Shown: positions 1 to 59,919, counted from the first letter of the stretch. The stretch: DNA of 64,000 bases from Hanleya hanleyi (GCA_036873755.1 JAVTVY010018762.1:1-64000); one strand, 5' to 3'. Translations and numbers: made by a program. Notes: generated from the letters alone by a model not told the origin.

Positions 1-1988
1 CGATTAACTCCGTAGTGGCGCGTAGTTGAGACCAGCAAGCAAATGTTATATCCTCGTTTGAAGAAATGGTGACGTCCAGCAGGGTGATACTATAGATATC
101 AGTTAGTAGAAAGGGAAGAAGAATTACCATGCTGTCAAAAACAGGCGACCTTCCTTATTATGAAATTAGGGAGGGGCCATTTATGCGAAACCGTGGCCTA
201 GTGTGGAGTGCACCCTACGTAACGCCCATTCTGATTGGATGCAGCGAGCCGTCTCTGCATTCCACTCATCGATGAGGATTCACGTTCCAACTTTACTAGA
301 GAAGTATGCCAAGGCAATGTACAGAGCAACGTGATGTACGTCGACTTGGCTAGAGAAGATGTCCAAGAGGATGAAACATTATAAACAATGAATTTATTAA
401 CAGGGAACCTAGTGTGTGCACATTTATATGCCATTTCACTCTTCTACCTGCAACAAAATCTGTTGTATTTCTTTGTAACTGATGTTCTTTGACAAAAACA
501 TGTTTTACTGCACAGTTGGACCTGTCACTTTCTTGAGACCTTTTTGATCCCTTTTGTACATACAACGCATCTATGGGGGAAATACACTGTTACTGAGTGA
601 ATAGGTGAGAATAATAGAGGTGGGCGTGGTCCTTCGATTGTGACAGCCAGGTTTATTAAGTGAGGGTCATGAGGGGGAGGGGGCCTGCTTTGTTACGGTG
701 ACAAAGGTGAAAGGGAAATAAGCAGTGCCAAGGCTTCTAGACTAAATGACTGGCATCATAAATACCTGCTTGACTCAGAAAATGGGTTCCTTTTCAGTAG
801 TTTTGCAGTCTAGAAATGTAATTTTTGGTGAAGAAAAAATGAACGCTAATGCCTGGTGTCCTGGCCTCTAAATTCACAGTGGATTGTCACATCAAGATGT
901 ACCTCTTCTGGACACTCAACTTGGAGGCTTAAGGACTAGTCCCCTGATTGAGTACTGATTGTTCTTTCCCAGTAGACACTCCATTCTCCATTAGGAAAAC
1001 AGCAGGGTTCCACTGGCCCTCCCAGAGTCCAGATCTCGCAGAACAGATGGGAGGCTAATCATTGAGGGTCTGACTGCTTCAAAGGGAACCAGCAAACTCT
1101 GCTTGTGTATGGAGGGGCAGTGTGTGTTCAACAGGACAGTGGAGAGGTCTGGCTGGGCTCAGTAAGAGTGATAAGGCTACACATCTACTTGTAAAGTCTA
1201 TCCCACCTGCTTTGTTTGGTCACCTTGTGAGGTAATCGGCTGTCAATGGATGGAAAGCAGCTGTTTTATATAACACCTATTACAGTTAATGATTCTCCCC
1301 ACTGCTTGGAATCAAGGATGGTACTGCAGTGAAATCCCCTACTGGATTGGCGATTTTCAACACTTCCTGTGGATTGGACATAAGGATATACAAAACACCT
1401 GCCTGATCAACGAGGAGCAGTATTATTGTAATTTAACATCAAGAGATTTACAGGAGGAAAGAAATTAGTCGAGAAGACCATCCTAACATTTAGGCGGGTC
1501 ATTCTGTCCCTGTTGAGACCACTGCTACATGTTAATGCAGGAGAGGAAGGATATCGTGTTACAGAGATTATTTTGAGGTAATTACTCTTTCATTTCACCA
1601 TTATTCCTAAATTAAGGGACTACAAATAACACAAGGTATTACAAATACCTGGCAATCATCCATTACCGAGACTAGTTAAGCATCCAAAGAGGTAAATTTA
1701 GTACTAATTATCGCCTCTAATTTGTATGTAGATTTCTTGAATCGTGGTACTTCGTGTAAGCTATCTGCTTCAACGTACTTCCGCACAGTCTTGGGTTTGA
1801 CTTCTCTATGCTCAATTGAAACATAAATCATTCACCTTCAATTGTACAAAAAAATATGTAAAGGGTTTCCACTATTACAATATTTTTTCCTGAAGTGTAA
1901 TCGGACATGCATATTTCTGTAGCCATTCTTTGAAAATTGAGTTCTAAAAAATCAAATTTAATAATCACAACATGCTGTGTTTGTATAA
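1..1988. other. No gene recognised
   Basis: Short ORFs only, none with recognisable protein content, and no element with clear inverted ends. It may be intergenic or an intron upstream of the visible EYA exons. Confidence 0.5.
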
Positions 1989-2165
1989 TGTCCATGGACC
2001 AAAGAATTATCTTTGAATTACCGTGAGTAAAAATCTGCAGATTTTATGCAATTCAGATCTACAATAGCTTAGTATGGATAGCTGTAATGTCCATGGACCG
2101 AAAAATTATCCTTGAATTACTGCGACTGAAAGATTTCATGCAATTCAGGTCTACAATACAATGTA
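1989..2165. repeat. Tandem duplication, two units of about 98 bp
   Basis: The segment beginning gtccatggaccaaagaatta (from 1989) is repeated from 2088 as gtccatggaccgaaaaatta. Both continue through a gaattac block and a tgcaattcag-tctacaata block. The units are diverged but collinear. Confidence 0.7.
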
Positions 2166-2319
2166 GCTCCAATGTTTTAGAGTTGCTCTGTTCTGCATTT
2201 TGCTGAGCAAACTTTTGTAATATATTGACCCGATCCCTTCATAATGTAATGGGGAAATCGTTGAATTTCTGAATATTAGGCTCATTAAATAAATTAATTA
2301 GTTTGTTTATCATGACTAG

Positions 2320-2477
2320 TAAATTCATGTGACGAGAGTGATAGTTAGCTCGCGTAAACGGTCATATTTTATATTGTATTATATTGCAACCACTCGCCTG
2401 ATTTCAAATACCCTCTCCTAAATATTTTGACGTAAGCTATTTTTAGCTCGCGCACTAATTCTAAAAACGAAGCCCTG
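2320..2477. repeat. Truncated MITE, CAGGGCTTC family, right part
   Basis: Matches the complete copy at 33023-33254 over the block containing tattgtattatattgcaacc, the block cctctcctaaatattttgac and the right terminus ending gaagccctg. The left terminus is missing. Confidence 0.65.
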
Positions 2478-2557
2478 GAAGGAGTATATTATAAGATAAG
2501 CAGAACTGCAATGACCGGAAAACCAATGTGGGGAGGGGTGCGTTTTGTACAACCGTA

Positions 2558-3480
2558 CAGTCCTCGCCATGAAAGGCGAGCGATCGCTCCCCTTCTCCTC
2601 CACACACGCCCAGAGGTCGCAAGACGAGCGATTCGTCGCTCCGCCAAATCCGAGAGAAAAATATTTATTTCTTCAGTCTATATCGGCAGTATTTTCGTCA
2701 CCTTTCATTCACTGGTTTTCGTGGTTGCGGTTTCGATTTGCAAAGGAAGCGGAAGTAAGACAACTGTCATGCGCAGTAGAATAATGCGACGTCACGGGCT
2801 CGTAACCTGGTAACAGTCGTCAGCTGGCAAGACTGGTGATCTCCAGTTTATTTCTTGATCTATCCCACGGTTCACCGCGCGACATACACAACCGTATGCC
2901 CAGCGATGCACTGTGGGATAGGTGAGGATTAATTTGAAGATCGCCAGTTTTGCTGTCAGTTGGCGGTTTTCTTTGACTTGCGTCTGTTGTATACCTTCTT
3001 GCGTTTCATTGAAGTTTTCCACATCATTGTTGGCATTACCATGGCAGAACAGAGTCATACCGGCAGTACAAAACAACTAAAAGGGAACCGGGTAGAACTG
3101 AAAACTTTCAAAAGCTGGGGCACGGCGGTTCAGTTACATATCGGTTACAGAACAGTGGAGGCAGACAGTCGGCAGTATGTCAACTATGTATGGTGCAAGT
3201 TGTGTGCAAGTTTTGAAGACGAACTAATTAATTATTAAATGTGACTTGGATCAAATATAAATCAAACACTCGTGTGGAGTATTTTATGTATTGTCTTATT
3301 TATTGCAAGATTCAAAGGAATACCAAAATGTCTGCTAAAATAACACTGCTCGGCTTAGGTGAGCAATCGCTCGCCCCAAACATCCCAGGAGAGCGATTTC
3401 TAGATGAGCGATCACTCGCCCATCCAGATTAAGGAGAGCGATCTGGCACTCTCCCACCATTTTGCTCATGGCGAGGACTG
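2558..3480. mobile_element. 0.92-kb DNA transposon with 6-bp target duplication
   Basis: The ends are a perfect 15-bp inverted repeat, CAGTCCTCGCCATGA at 2558-2572 and its complement at 3466-3480. ACCGTA immediately flanks both sides (2552-2557 and 3481-3486), as expected of a 6-bp target-site duplication. Motifs of the GAGCGATCGCTC type recur just inside both ends. A short ORF with a CxxC motif lies inside. The superfamily is not determined; a 6-bp duplication is unusual for hAT (8), mariner (TA) or piggyBac (TTAA). Confidence 0.7.
3041..3238 (+). pseudogene. Short ORF in transposon, zinc-finger-like fragment
   Basis: A 65-codon ORF opens in a strong context (accATGg) and carries YVNYVWCKLCASFEDEL. 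A WCxLC motif after a Trp-containing lead-in resembles the single zinc finger at the front of many hAT/BED-type transposase proteins. Only one Cys pair is present before the stop, so this would be a truncated exon or a remnant. It lies wholly inside the 2558-3480 element. Function is not established. Confidence 0.3.
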
Positions 3481-3486
3481 ACCGTA

Positions 3487-4936
3487 GGCGGCACAATACA
3501 GCATTTTGGAGTCAATTTACACTGCTATTTATTAGGCGGTAGTATTCTCAAGTCGAATTGTGAAGAAGCAGTATTATACAGTTCCTTGAGTGAATGTCAA
3601 CAGTATGATAACAATAGTATTATACTAGGTGAGAAATATATAGTAGGACGGAATTAGGCTTGTGAAGATGGCTGGATTAATTAACAAGGTGGGCTTCAAG
3701 GCACGGTGGGGTTCATACGCGCTGGGGATGAATATATACGGCTTATTTATTTATTGATGTCATTGTCTTGAGAACGATAACTGTATCAAAACGTCGTCCT
3801 GAATAAACTAGAAGTTGTTATCCATAAGTAATTTGTTTATTTATCTACTTCCCAACTTCTAAATGCCACTAAAAGAAATCTCTCCCAGTATGTAATTCAT
3901 ACTAAATTGCTACCTGTCATTAGCGAGCTCTCGCGCCTGTGACGTCACAGATTGGCGGCCTCGCTTTCATTCCACAAATATGCATATCTGACTGGGAGCT
4001 AAATAGAGCTGCCAAAAAGACTTAAATACGCCCACAGGGGACAAGGAAAATCTAAAAAAAAAAATTCTTAATTATAAGTACTAACTCTTCTGACACATAT
4101 TCCAGAGAAAAAAAAATATTGATTAAAATCCTTTAAAATCTGCTGATAAAGTGGCACCTATATCAGAAGCGGTTAAGGAATAAAAGAATAGGACTTCAGT
4201 GGCCATTGTACCTGTATTGAGAGATTGCCAGCGATGGCGTTGTCTATCACTTCCCCTCCGTACCATGATGGATGACCTTCTTATCAATCTCTAGCCTACA
4301 GGTAGATATCACAGCTGAGCCTTGGCAGTCTCCCCCCTGCAGGCCTGCGTAACGAGATTACCTATTCCCATTAGGTCCCAATCAAACCGAACCGACACGC
4401 TTTTGTTTGTAGCTGTGTGCATGGGGCGGCTTTAGAATGAATTGCGAACAATGGGGAGTTGTTAATTCGCGCGCAACCGAACGACACTTTCTGTCATCAT
4501 TATCAGTAGCAGGATCCCACTAACGGTGGATCGGGGAAGTCTGGGGAAGTCGTTAGCGACGTGTAAAACGGCTTTTCTCCCGCAAAATTAACCTGGTCGA
4601 GTTTGATCTGTCTGGTGATGAGATTGTGGCGATGGGGAGAAGCTCCGACTTTGCCCACAATTATACCCTCCAGGTTAGATAATAAAGCTGAAGTTACAGT
4701 CTACCATTCCCAGTTTTCCTTGGAAAATCTGAATCGCTGACAGACCCGATTACAGATCTCCATACATGTATATTATCTAATAATTTGCTCAGGTACTGGA
4801 CCTGCATGTGGTACGGTACTGATTAGCACCAGTGATGAAACCTTTGGCCTTGTACATGAATGTGCTTACTCAACCAAACTCTCACTATACAATTTGTCAA
4901 GATGGACAATGTTTACATGGCAGTGTGACTAACGTC
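3487..4936. other. No gene recognised; part of a dispersed repeat
   Basis: No coding content recognised. 3808-3905 is similar to 22280-22390 (shared ttatccataag and cttctaaatgccac blocks). A 14-bp palindrome CTGTGACGTCACAG containing a cAMP-response-element core (TGACGTCA) lies near 3949. Confidence 0.5.
3808..3905 (+). repeat. Dispersed repeat, copy 1
   Basis: Diverged but collinear with 22280-22390: both contain an aagt-ttatccataag stretch, an attcgatta/atttatcta-type spacer and the block cttctaaatgccac. Confidence 0.5.
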
Positions 4937-5095
4937 ACAGGACCTACGAAGTAGGGTGGGCATTAGGACTCCCGACGTACACTGAACTCTTGGAAATCCC
5001 CCCGGCCCAAGTTGAAATCCTGCCTATATTAAGATGGGCACAGCCCAAGTCAGAATCACCATCAAAAATCACCAGAAATTCTCATCAGAATTCGG
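4937..5095 (+). repeat. Dispersed repeat, copy 1 of a pair
   Basis: About 160 bp shared with 17812-17990. Both contain cattaggact, cactgaactcttgga, gttgaaatcctgcctatat and aagatgggcacagcccaagt. The end abuts the 5096-5301 inverted-repeat element. Confidence 0.75.
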
Positions 5096-5301
5096 CAGGC
5101 CTCAATTTAAGGTGGTAACCTGTTTTCAGGTTGCCTGGAGGTTGTCATATGAAAAATAGTGGTAACCTATATTCAGATCCCCATAATTTTGACTAATAGT
5201 ATGACATTAGGTTAATAATTATGCAATAGGTTCCCACAGGTTACCAGTTACATGGTAACCTGTTGAGAGGTTACCATCAGCACTCCTTAAATTGAGGCCT
5301 G
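5096..5301. mobile_element. 206-bp inverted-repeat element (MITE-like)
   Basis: The termini are CAGGCCTCAATTTAAGG at the left and its complement ccttaaattgaggcctg at the right. The interior has repeated ggtaacctg/caggttacc half-palindromes. No clear target-site duplication is seen. Confidence 0.65.
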
Positions 5302-5399
5302 AATGTGCTAACCCAACCAAACACTCGATCACTGATACGAGAGGTCGAAGGTACAACGTGGTGAAACTATACAATTTGTCCAGATGAGCAATGTCTATT

Positions 5400-8300
5400 T
5401 GTATATAAAACGAATTAAAAGCAAACCTGTGAACACTAACAATTTATACAGCTTCCATTGTCTTCTCAGTCACCAGAACACTGTGATAACATTCAGAACA
5501 GTTTTGTTCAAGGTCTATGGTGTACTTAATCTGTGAGAACTTGGCTAGTATTATAGTGCTTGTTGATTATTACACAATAGAAATTTTAATATTCGTCTGA
5601 ACATTTCACGAAAATTTGCTAAAAAATCAAAGAAAACTACCAATAATCTGGGGCACATGTTATGTTGCGCATGATGTCGGGCAGCCAGCCTTTATGTTAG
5701 TACTATGATGTTGATGGGCCAATGCCATTGTGCCATCCCAATAACATGGGGAGTATGAGCAGTTTTATTTGATTTTGAACAGTATTTCATTAAATTTTTT
5801 AGTAAAACTGCATAAATCGAGTTAACAGAACATCCAAAGTTACACTGTTGTGAGATAAGGTTGACGAGTTGCCTCACAAATAATACCCTATGGATGGTTC
5901 TGTCACTGCATGAATACTAATACTCCTTAAGAACTGGTACAATTTTCAGTTTGCATTGGGTTTGGATCAATCGGATTGAAGTTTCCAATAGTTCATGGTA
6001 ATTTCATTAATTCTTCCTATTCCCTAATTATTCACGACATGATTATGAGATTTGAAAAATATGCCATCTAGTACATGTAGATTAATCGCCTTTTGCATTT
6101 CCCATAGTCATTTCTCTCTTTAAAGATAAAGAATTCAAATCGGATTCTCTGCAGCACCAACTCTGTGACGAAAACAAGAGTGCTCAAATTTAGTGTTTCA
6201 CAGGTATATTGAAAATGCTCGGTTTCCATATTAGTAGGACAGAGAAAATCACAACAGAGGAAAAATTGGCCATTTTTGACTTAAATTTTGAATATGGGAA
6301 ATTACCGTAGCTCGGTTCACAGGGAAAGCATGTTTGTTTCTTGCTCATCAATATTTCAAAACTCAGCTGCGCACCCCTTCCCCTCGCGACGCTCAGGCTA
6401 CATTTATGCGTGGTACAATTCTGAGGTATTCAATTTCTAATTTTTATGAGTTCTTATTCTGAATCCCAAAATGCTGACATTTTTTCTGGTTCTTTATGAA
6501 TTATGCAGATGTCAATTACTTCCTCCATTAGAATGAAAAGTTCAGTATTTGTTGAAGCCATGTGGGGGAGAATGTCAATCTCTCTCTAGTGGTTATCAAA
6601 ATTTCAGTTATTCCCCAGATCGCCCACAAAAAACAGACAATGTGTTGTTGTACACAGTTCTGTAAATGTCTATTCCAGTTTAGAAATAGCGTGGAAGGTT
6701 ACCAGGACAAACCCGGTCAACTCTGTGAATCGGATAAAATGTGACCAATCTGTCATTGAAAACTTTATTATTTGGTGAAGTGCTTGTTTGTTATGGGACT
6801 AGTTGAGCTCCAATAGGCAGTGCTAGTACATTTTTTTTTTCATCCGTCACAGACGATCTACTTTGTATGCTATCCACTTATGAGGCCACTTGGACTGTTT
6901 GGTGTCATGCTGGCAAGCAATGGATTGTCCGCTGGTCTGTCAGTACAAGTTGTGATGTTAAGGTCATATTTGGTCACTCTGGACCACTGAACAACTGATC
7001 ACTTCACTGGTCATCTTGGGTCACTGCATCACAATAGTGTCTATTGGAAAGTCAGGAAATGTACAAGTATGTTTGACTGGTGTTTAAAATGCAGGTAGAC
7101 AGTTTCACACCTTTATGCTTCATAAAGTATCCAGTTTTCCCAGAACACTACATGTACATGTATACCGGTACAAAATTTCTGTAACCCTTTTTGCTAATTT
7201 CATATTGAAATATTTCATTACTGTCCATCAATTCAGATTACCATCGACCCATTTGGTGCGTGATGATGAGAATACATTCTGTTTTTAAACAATGTAACTC
7301 TCTGGAAATGGAGGTGAAAAAGATCATATTTGCTTTCAGTAACTGCTGAATAAACCATCCTCACATTGCAAAATGTTCAGACGAGATAGTTTAAATATTG
7401 CAATCTAATTAAAATTAAATCCTATCTGCTCACCCATTTGGATATGTCACTTGCAGGATCTAATGGGCTTGCAGTAACGCGAGTGTCAACCAATCCCGAA
7501 AGCTCTTTGACATAGTATACTTTGAAGGGAATATAATGGTAGGTGCTTTCTGGTTGGCTCAGCCAAATCACACGCCACACTGGCGGGGTATCTTCTGATG
7601 TTGCCGCCCCCTACCAGGTTGGCATCATAATGCGGGGTAGAATTCTGGTCTGGTCCTTTGCGTAAACCTTGGGTTAAAGCGGAGAGGATAACCTGTCCCC
7701 GCTCCCCAACTGCAAGTAAAATAGTTAAAATGAGACCGTGATGTCATAAGACTATTGAATATTCATGACCTGGGCGCTCTGAACAGCAAAGTCAATTGAA
7801 ATTAGTAAGATCCTATATAGCGACACATACGATTGGGGAGCATTGATAGGATATTAATTTATTAAGATTGTAAATATTGTTGCATGATAGTAATTTTCCA
7901 GAGGAAGTACATGTAACTAACATGCCATGTACTATTATTATGCAAATTGGACATATGACCTTTTTTTTTTCAAGACCAATTGTTCATTTTTACTTATGAT
8001 GGATTTTTGTTACTTCAATTTACATGTATTCAGGAATTCATTGTGCAAAAATGACCTTTTTCACCGCCATTTTTAGAATCGATTTCTCTAAGCTGTTAAT
8101 CAGTATTTCTTTGTATGACGGAAAGTACATGTAATTCACTTGAATCGGTTTTAGGCTCATTCTAATATGTATGGATTTTTTTTTGAGAATTTATTTATCG
8201 GTGGTGATGTCACAGAAGTTTCGTTTTGCATACAATACTTTTCCCATAACTCCTAGTAACTTTTCTCTTTCTGTCAGAGACACAGAAAACCTTTGTACTT

Positions 8301-10130
8301 AAGACTTTCAGTTGAACCTTGAAATTCCCTTCCATCGACTTGATCAAGTCTGATGGAGGTTTTCTCCCACCTTAATAGGAAGGGATAGCGTTCTGAGATT
8401 TTCACTAACTTTCCGCTTGATTATTCAATTACTATGCCGCTATCGAATATCAGAGGAGTTAAGCTGTCCACTAGGAAATTGAATTATATCAGCTTGGATA
8501 GTCACTTTAAAACCTTCTTAAACGCGGCCCAGTGAAGGAAGGAGATTTGCCTCAATCCAGGAAGTCCGGATACCAGAAATAAGCGAATCGCCCATCTACG
8601 TAGGTGCAAACGGATTGTATGGGGATTTTAAGTCGTTGATTCTTTTTCTTTTAATTCTCTGGAGAAACTTTTCGGGATCTGGATGACTTTCCTAGCTGTG
8701 GAATTGATCCTTTCAAAGGAGAGAGAGAGTGAGAGAGAGAGAGAAAAAAAAAAAGTGATTTCAGTCCAGGTGATGGAGATGAGCTCTCCCTCTCTAAAAT
8801 GCATTCATGTATTATTGCGGTGGGGGAAACGGTATTGTCCAAGCCACCGAGCCAAGCGTGCACCTTGATGGAGGCTGTACAATGGAGCCTCCATTGATCG
8901 GCTGTGCGACACACTCCATATCATCTCTGCCATATGCCAGCACCTTGTTGAAGGAGCATCCACACCATTGTCCCTTAACGAGAAAGCGCTCTTCACGGAA
9001 GCCCTTTTAGTTAACCTGCAAAATTTACCTATAGAACATGCTGGCAAATTAGAACCATGTCCCAGTATCAGCTTTGCATTATGGTCTATTGTTCAGGTGG
9101 ATAAGGCCGTATTCCAGATGAGTGCGCCCTGAAGATGCCTGTCCAATGCAGTGTGTGTCTCTAGAGGGTCTTTTCAACATGGAAGGGCTTCCCTTTGAGA
9201 GAAGATAAGCAACCCTGGGCTTTTCTCATTGTCTTGTTTGAGGATTTAGAGTGATTTACTCGTTTTCATAATCGACAACGAGTCTTAAGTCTACCTGTAC
9301 ACAACAGCCATGTAGATGTTGTATATTCAATACAGACTTAGCCGATCTGCTCGATCTTGACGCAGGCGACATCATTTGAACTGGGCCTGAATTATTGATA
9401 GATGTCCAGGCCTTAGGAGGTATTTGGCTAAGCAGCTTTTTAGCTCTCATTAAAAAATCAGTCTTCCTTTATGGGTTTATCTCTCTGTCTCTGTTCATGT
9501 ATTTGATTATCCAGGTATGGTAAACTGTGTATAGAGGTTGAATGTCTAATGTACTATGCCACCAAGGCCAGGCCAGTGATGTTCCATATCTGCAGATTGT
9601 CCTTACTCTGTTGTGACCATGTAATTTACACCTTGTTCGTTATGTCTAAAGCCCATGTCATTAGATTACATGCTACACACAATGTTCAAACATCGTGTCC
9701 AAATTAGATGCACTCAAAATACAATGCACACAAATTTATTTTTTCCATTGAAATGAAAGTCAACGTTGATCTGTTCAGTGAAATATTTTCATCAATTAAG
9801 CGCTAATATTGAGACAAAGCCTTCTTGAGTTCGCTTGAATTTAGGGTGAATGTACATGTTCTGGCGCATCAAATCAAGGGTGTTCTCAAATCAGGGGGTC
9901 TAAATTCCTGATATATTTGTTGATACTCCTTCGAAGCAAGTAACTTATTCCTATCTTATTTTACGGACAGGTTTCCAGAAATCATGGTAGCGAAAGCTGT
10001 ACATCTACGCAGCGTTTTTCAATGCTTTTTAGCAGGACACATTGGGTGCATGTACGCTTTCTATGCATGTAATAACCCAACCATAACACAAAAATAAAAA
10101 CAGTCTAATATTCTTGTCTTGTTTCTCCAG
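5400..10130. other. No gene recognised upstream of first visible EYA exon
   Basis: No ORF here resembles a known protein and no short exon with an ATG and a phase-2 donor could be assigned as the EYA start. A GA-rich simple repeat lies at 8718-8753. The region probably belongs to the first EYA intron or the upstream flank. Confidence 0.5.
8718..8753. repeat. (GA)n then poly-A simple repeat
   Basis: Runs of gagaga interrupted by gtgag, followed by an A-run. Low complexity. Confidence 0.85.
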
Positions 10131-56675
<46,545 letters not shown>

Positions 56676-57490
56676 ACTGCCCGCAGGTCACTGCCCCGTG
56701 CATGCAGCCTTTCCATAGAGACTATATGTAAACTGACAAGGGTCCCCCAACCCGAAAAAGAGAAAAATACTTAGTCTGACAACACGGAACTGTCGCATAT
56801 AAATGTGACCTCGTAACCGTGACGGTCTTGTACCGGTTGTGCGACTCTGACTCGAATCTTGTTCGTGAAAACAAGTTCAAATTGAGCAGACAGGACTGCC
56901 ATACATCAGACAGGAGCAGATAGGACTGCATTATGTCAGACAGGGGCGTCTTTTGACCTCCTCATTTAACTAGCACGGATCATTCTCATGGCAGATGTTA
57001 TAACTCACATATGGATTATGGACCTTGACGACAAGGACAACGTGTACATACAAAGCATCTGTATTAAATCTCATACTGTTTTGTCCTCTTGGAGTGTGTG
57101 AAAAAAAAAAAGATGGGTGCTGAAGTTGTTCCTTCATCAGATAATTACAGCGTGACCAGTTTGTTTTCATTTGAAGTGCCAATCAACTCCTGCTACTCGG
57201 GCGTGCCCTGTTGAATTCATCGACTATGGCCATATAAAGATGACCCGACTCAGTATTGTTTGTGCTCGGTGGGTGGTGGTACTGTTTTGAGTACATGTAT
57301 CACGATTGGAGATATATATCTATAAATATATATATATATACATATTATAAATATATATATACTACTGTACAGCTAGAATCATTCCTATTTGTGCCGACTG
57401 ACATGCACAATGCCCCCATTGGTGCCTGAAAACTGGGATGTCGCTCTCGGGATACAGTTTAGTTGTACATTGTGTGCTTGGAGAAATAAA
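56676..57490 (+). other. EYA: Probable EYA 3' UTR to first candidate polyadenylation signal
   Basis: Directly follows the EYA stop codon. The first AATAAA hexamer is at 57485-57490; later ones at 59827, 60877 and 61548 could end longer forms. It contains TA-rich simple sequence around 57318-57360. A 152-codon minus-strand ORF at 57385-57843 lies here but has no recognisable content. The true cleavage site cannot be set from sequence alone. Confidence 0.4.
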
Positions 57491-58694
57491 AAGCTGCCAG
57501 CCGACTTGTGTTGACAGAACACCGAGTGAATGCCAGTATTGTATCCAGTCCATGGCAGATATTGGGATACCCACGTCTCAAGCCTCAAGACCAACAGACA
57601 AGACAAGCATGGGTTCCTGATCCCAGAACAGCTCACTCTTGTGGGCAGCTGATTGGCTGACATGGGAGATCTGCTTCGCAGCATCCTGCTTGACCTCACA
57701 TGACATATCGGGGATTCATGAACGTCGCCAGGATTTCTTAAGAGGGGGTCAATTTCTACGCTTAACTTATTAGAGAGCTTGGTACTGTACTGCCCAACAA
57801 AGGAACATAACATGCAGTTCGCCACTGAGGGGGTCATTCGCACCCAGCGATCCCCGTTAGTGACGCCCTTGGGATTGAAGAGAGTTGTTGTCAGCAGGGA
57901 GTGATCCGCTGGGCAAATCTGTATGAACTACAGAATAAGAAAGGCACTTGTGTACTAATTCCCTGTGTGGTTTGACATTGAATTGAAGGTCGATTTAATT
58001 TAAGGTGTACTGTATTGCTTGCCAGTGCTGTTCAAGGTTTCTGGTGTAAATTTCGGCGTGGCGACGTTTAGGTCATTGAACTAGCTGGCGGCGCTCTGAG
58101 CTGTATCCACAGTCCTGTGGGCGACGAAAATCTTTATCGATCATGTTGATATGTCTGCCTGCCTCCCATCCTGTTGAATGTAACTCGTTTACTAGATATG
58201 AACTAGATGTTTTATATTAATTAGGCATCCGTGTCGTACCCTGTATATGGTGATCCATTGTGATCAGTATTCGTGCAACCCATGAACATACCAAACTGTC
58301 CATCCTCCTTTATTTCTTACACACTGTGATACCTGATGGGGTTGACTCTCAAGCGGAAAATTCAACAGCACCTGTTGATTTGAAAGTTTACAGATGTGTA
58401 CTTTCAGAGAGCCCAAACTGTCACCTAAAACTGTCTTCATAATCTGTCTGCAGTATTGGATACTGTCCGAGGACGGCATACGAAAAGTTTGGTGTATGTC
58501 CTGTGTTAAAGACTTGATCAGCCTCACAGCCAACAATTAAAACGAGGAATATTTATCCAGATATTTGCATAAAATGCAGATTATTTCTGTTGATTCCAGC
58601 ACACGATATGATCCATTGTTTTGTGAGCAACATTTTTTGCTGTTTTCCTTTTGCGAGAACCACTTTAGCGCATGACCACTGCAGACAAAAATCT
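57491..58694. other. No gene recognised downstream of EYA
   Basis: Could include a longer 3' UTR. ORFs present on both strands are unrecognised. Confidence 0.45.
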
Positions 58695-59060
58695 TTAATC
58701 AGGGTGGAGAAATGAGGGCTCTCCAATTTTGGAGGTAAAAAGTCATTTATCTTGAATAACCTTATAAATATAAACATATTTCATTTTTTTTGTCAATGGG
58801 TCATAAATTCATATATTTTCACATTAGTTTACCTGCTTTGAAGAAATTGTTTTTTTCAAATTGTCATTTCAACATGTTCAAACTTAACTGAAAATCATCT
58901 CAATGACAAAATGTGTTAACATTTGTAACTATATATCAATTTATGCGCCATCTTGTAAGAAATGCTACATGTAATTTGATCATATTTTGTAAGTTATTCA
59001 AGAAAAATGACTTTTTTTACCTCCAAAATTGGAGAGTTCTCATTTCCCCGACCTGTTAAT
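58695..59060. mobile_element. 366-bp inverted-repeat element
   Basis: Arms of about 65 bp share gaaatgag, ctctccaattttggaggtaa and cttgaataac in inverted order. The interior is AT-rich. Confidence 0.75.
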
Positions 59061-59227
59061 GCCTGCACATGAAAAACTTTTGTCAAAGGCAATTTGGATA
59101 GCAAAACTACCCTGTCACTGTTTTGTAGCAGGTCACTGCAGACCAAAATCTTCAGTGTGCATAAGCGAGCAATTTTGGAATGTTGAGCGGAAGATTTTGT
59201 ACGATACCCTAGTGTTGAAATCCTTGT

Positions 59228-59360
59228 CATAATTCAAAACACCCATCACCTCCAAGTTTGGGGACAAAATTAAATCGACTGTTCTAATAAATTTGATCGC
59301 CCCCAGATTTCATGTTTAGAAATTTCACTTCCTGTGATTGAATTATTAGAGGGCTTACCC
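59228..59360 (+). mobile_element. TCAATCAC-family MITE, internally deleted
   Basis: Keeps the left end through gttctaataaatttgatcgc and the right end caatttcacttcctgtgatt-like block but lacks the central 90 bp. Confidence 0.7.
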
Positions 59361-59919
59361 TATTAGACAAATCAATAAAATGCCAATTATAAAAAAATAT
59401 ATATATTAGACAAGCAAAATACTTGGATCTTCATCTTTGGTGCCAGCACATGAAAGCGATTTCAGTCTATTCAGTCACTCATGACAGAAATTGTCTGTGT
59501 GTGCTTAGTGTTCAGTTCTGATGTCATTACCTCCGACTCATGTACAGTATGCGAATAGGGTTCAACTTCCATGTAAGTGTCCCGACACAAACGAGAAGAA
59601 TAGTTTCTGGGTCCAGTGATCAGTCAAGACGGAAGGATTTTCAGTGATACAAAGGTCGAAACAATAGATTCTTACATGAAAGACTGACCGGTAATAGAAC
59701 CTTGTATAGGGATCACTTGCAGCTCTTACATAATTTAAGTATTTCATGTCAAATTACATGTAGGTTGTTCATGATCGCAAGGAGTAAATAACTGTGTGTG
59801 TCTTGTACCATAATACAAAAATCTGAAATAAATAGAGACGGCGAAGAACCAAGATTATTTTCATTCATAAATTATCATTTCCATTGATTCATGAACTTGT
59901 ATTTCAGCAAATCCTCCAA

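Noticed and set aside
3949..3962. CTGTGACGTCACAG palindrome as an EYA promoter element
   Set aside because: No start site or exon can be tied to it, and the same palindrome recurs inside a transposon at 42782, so chance or repeat origin is as likely.
57385..57843. 152-codon minus-strand ORF after the EYA stop
   Set aside because: It lies in the probable 3' UTR, has no recognisable domain, and overlaps other frames of similar length.
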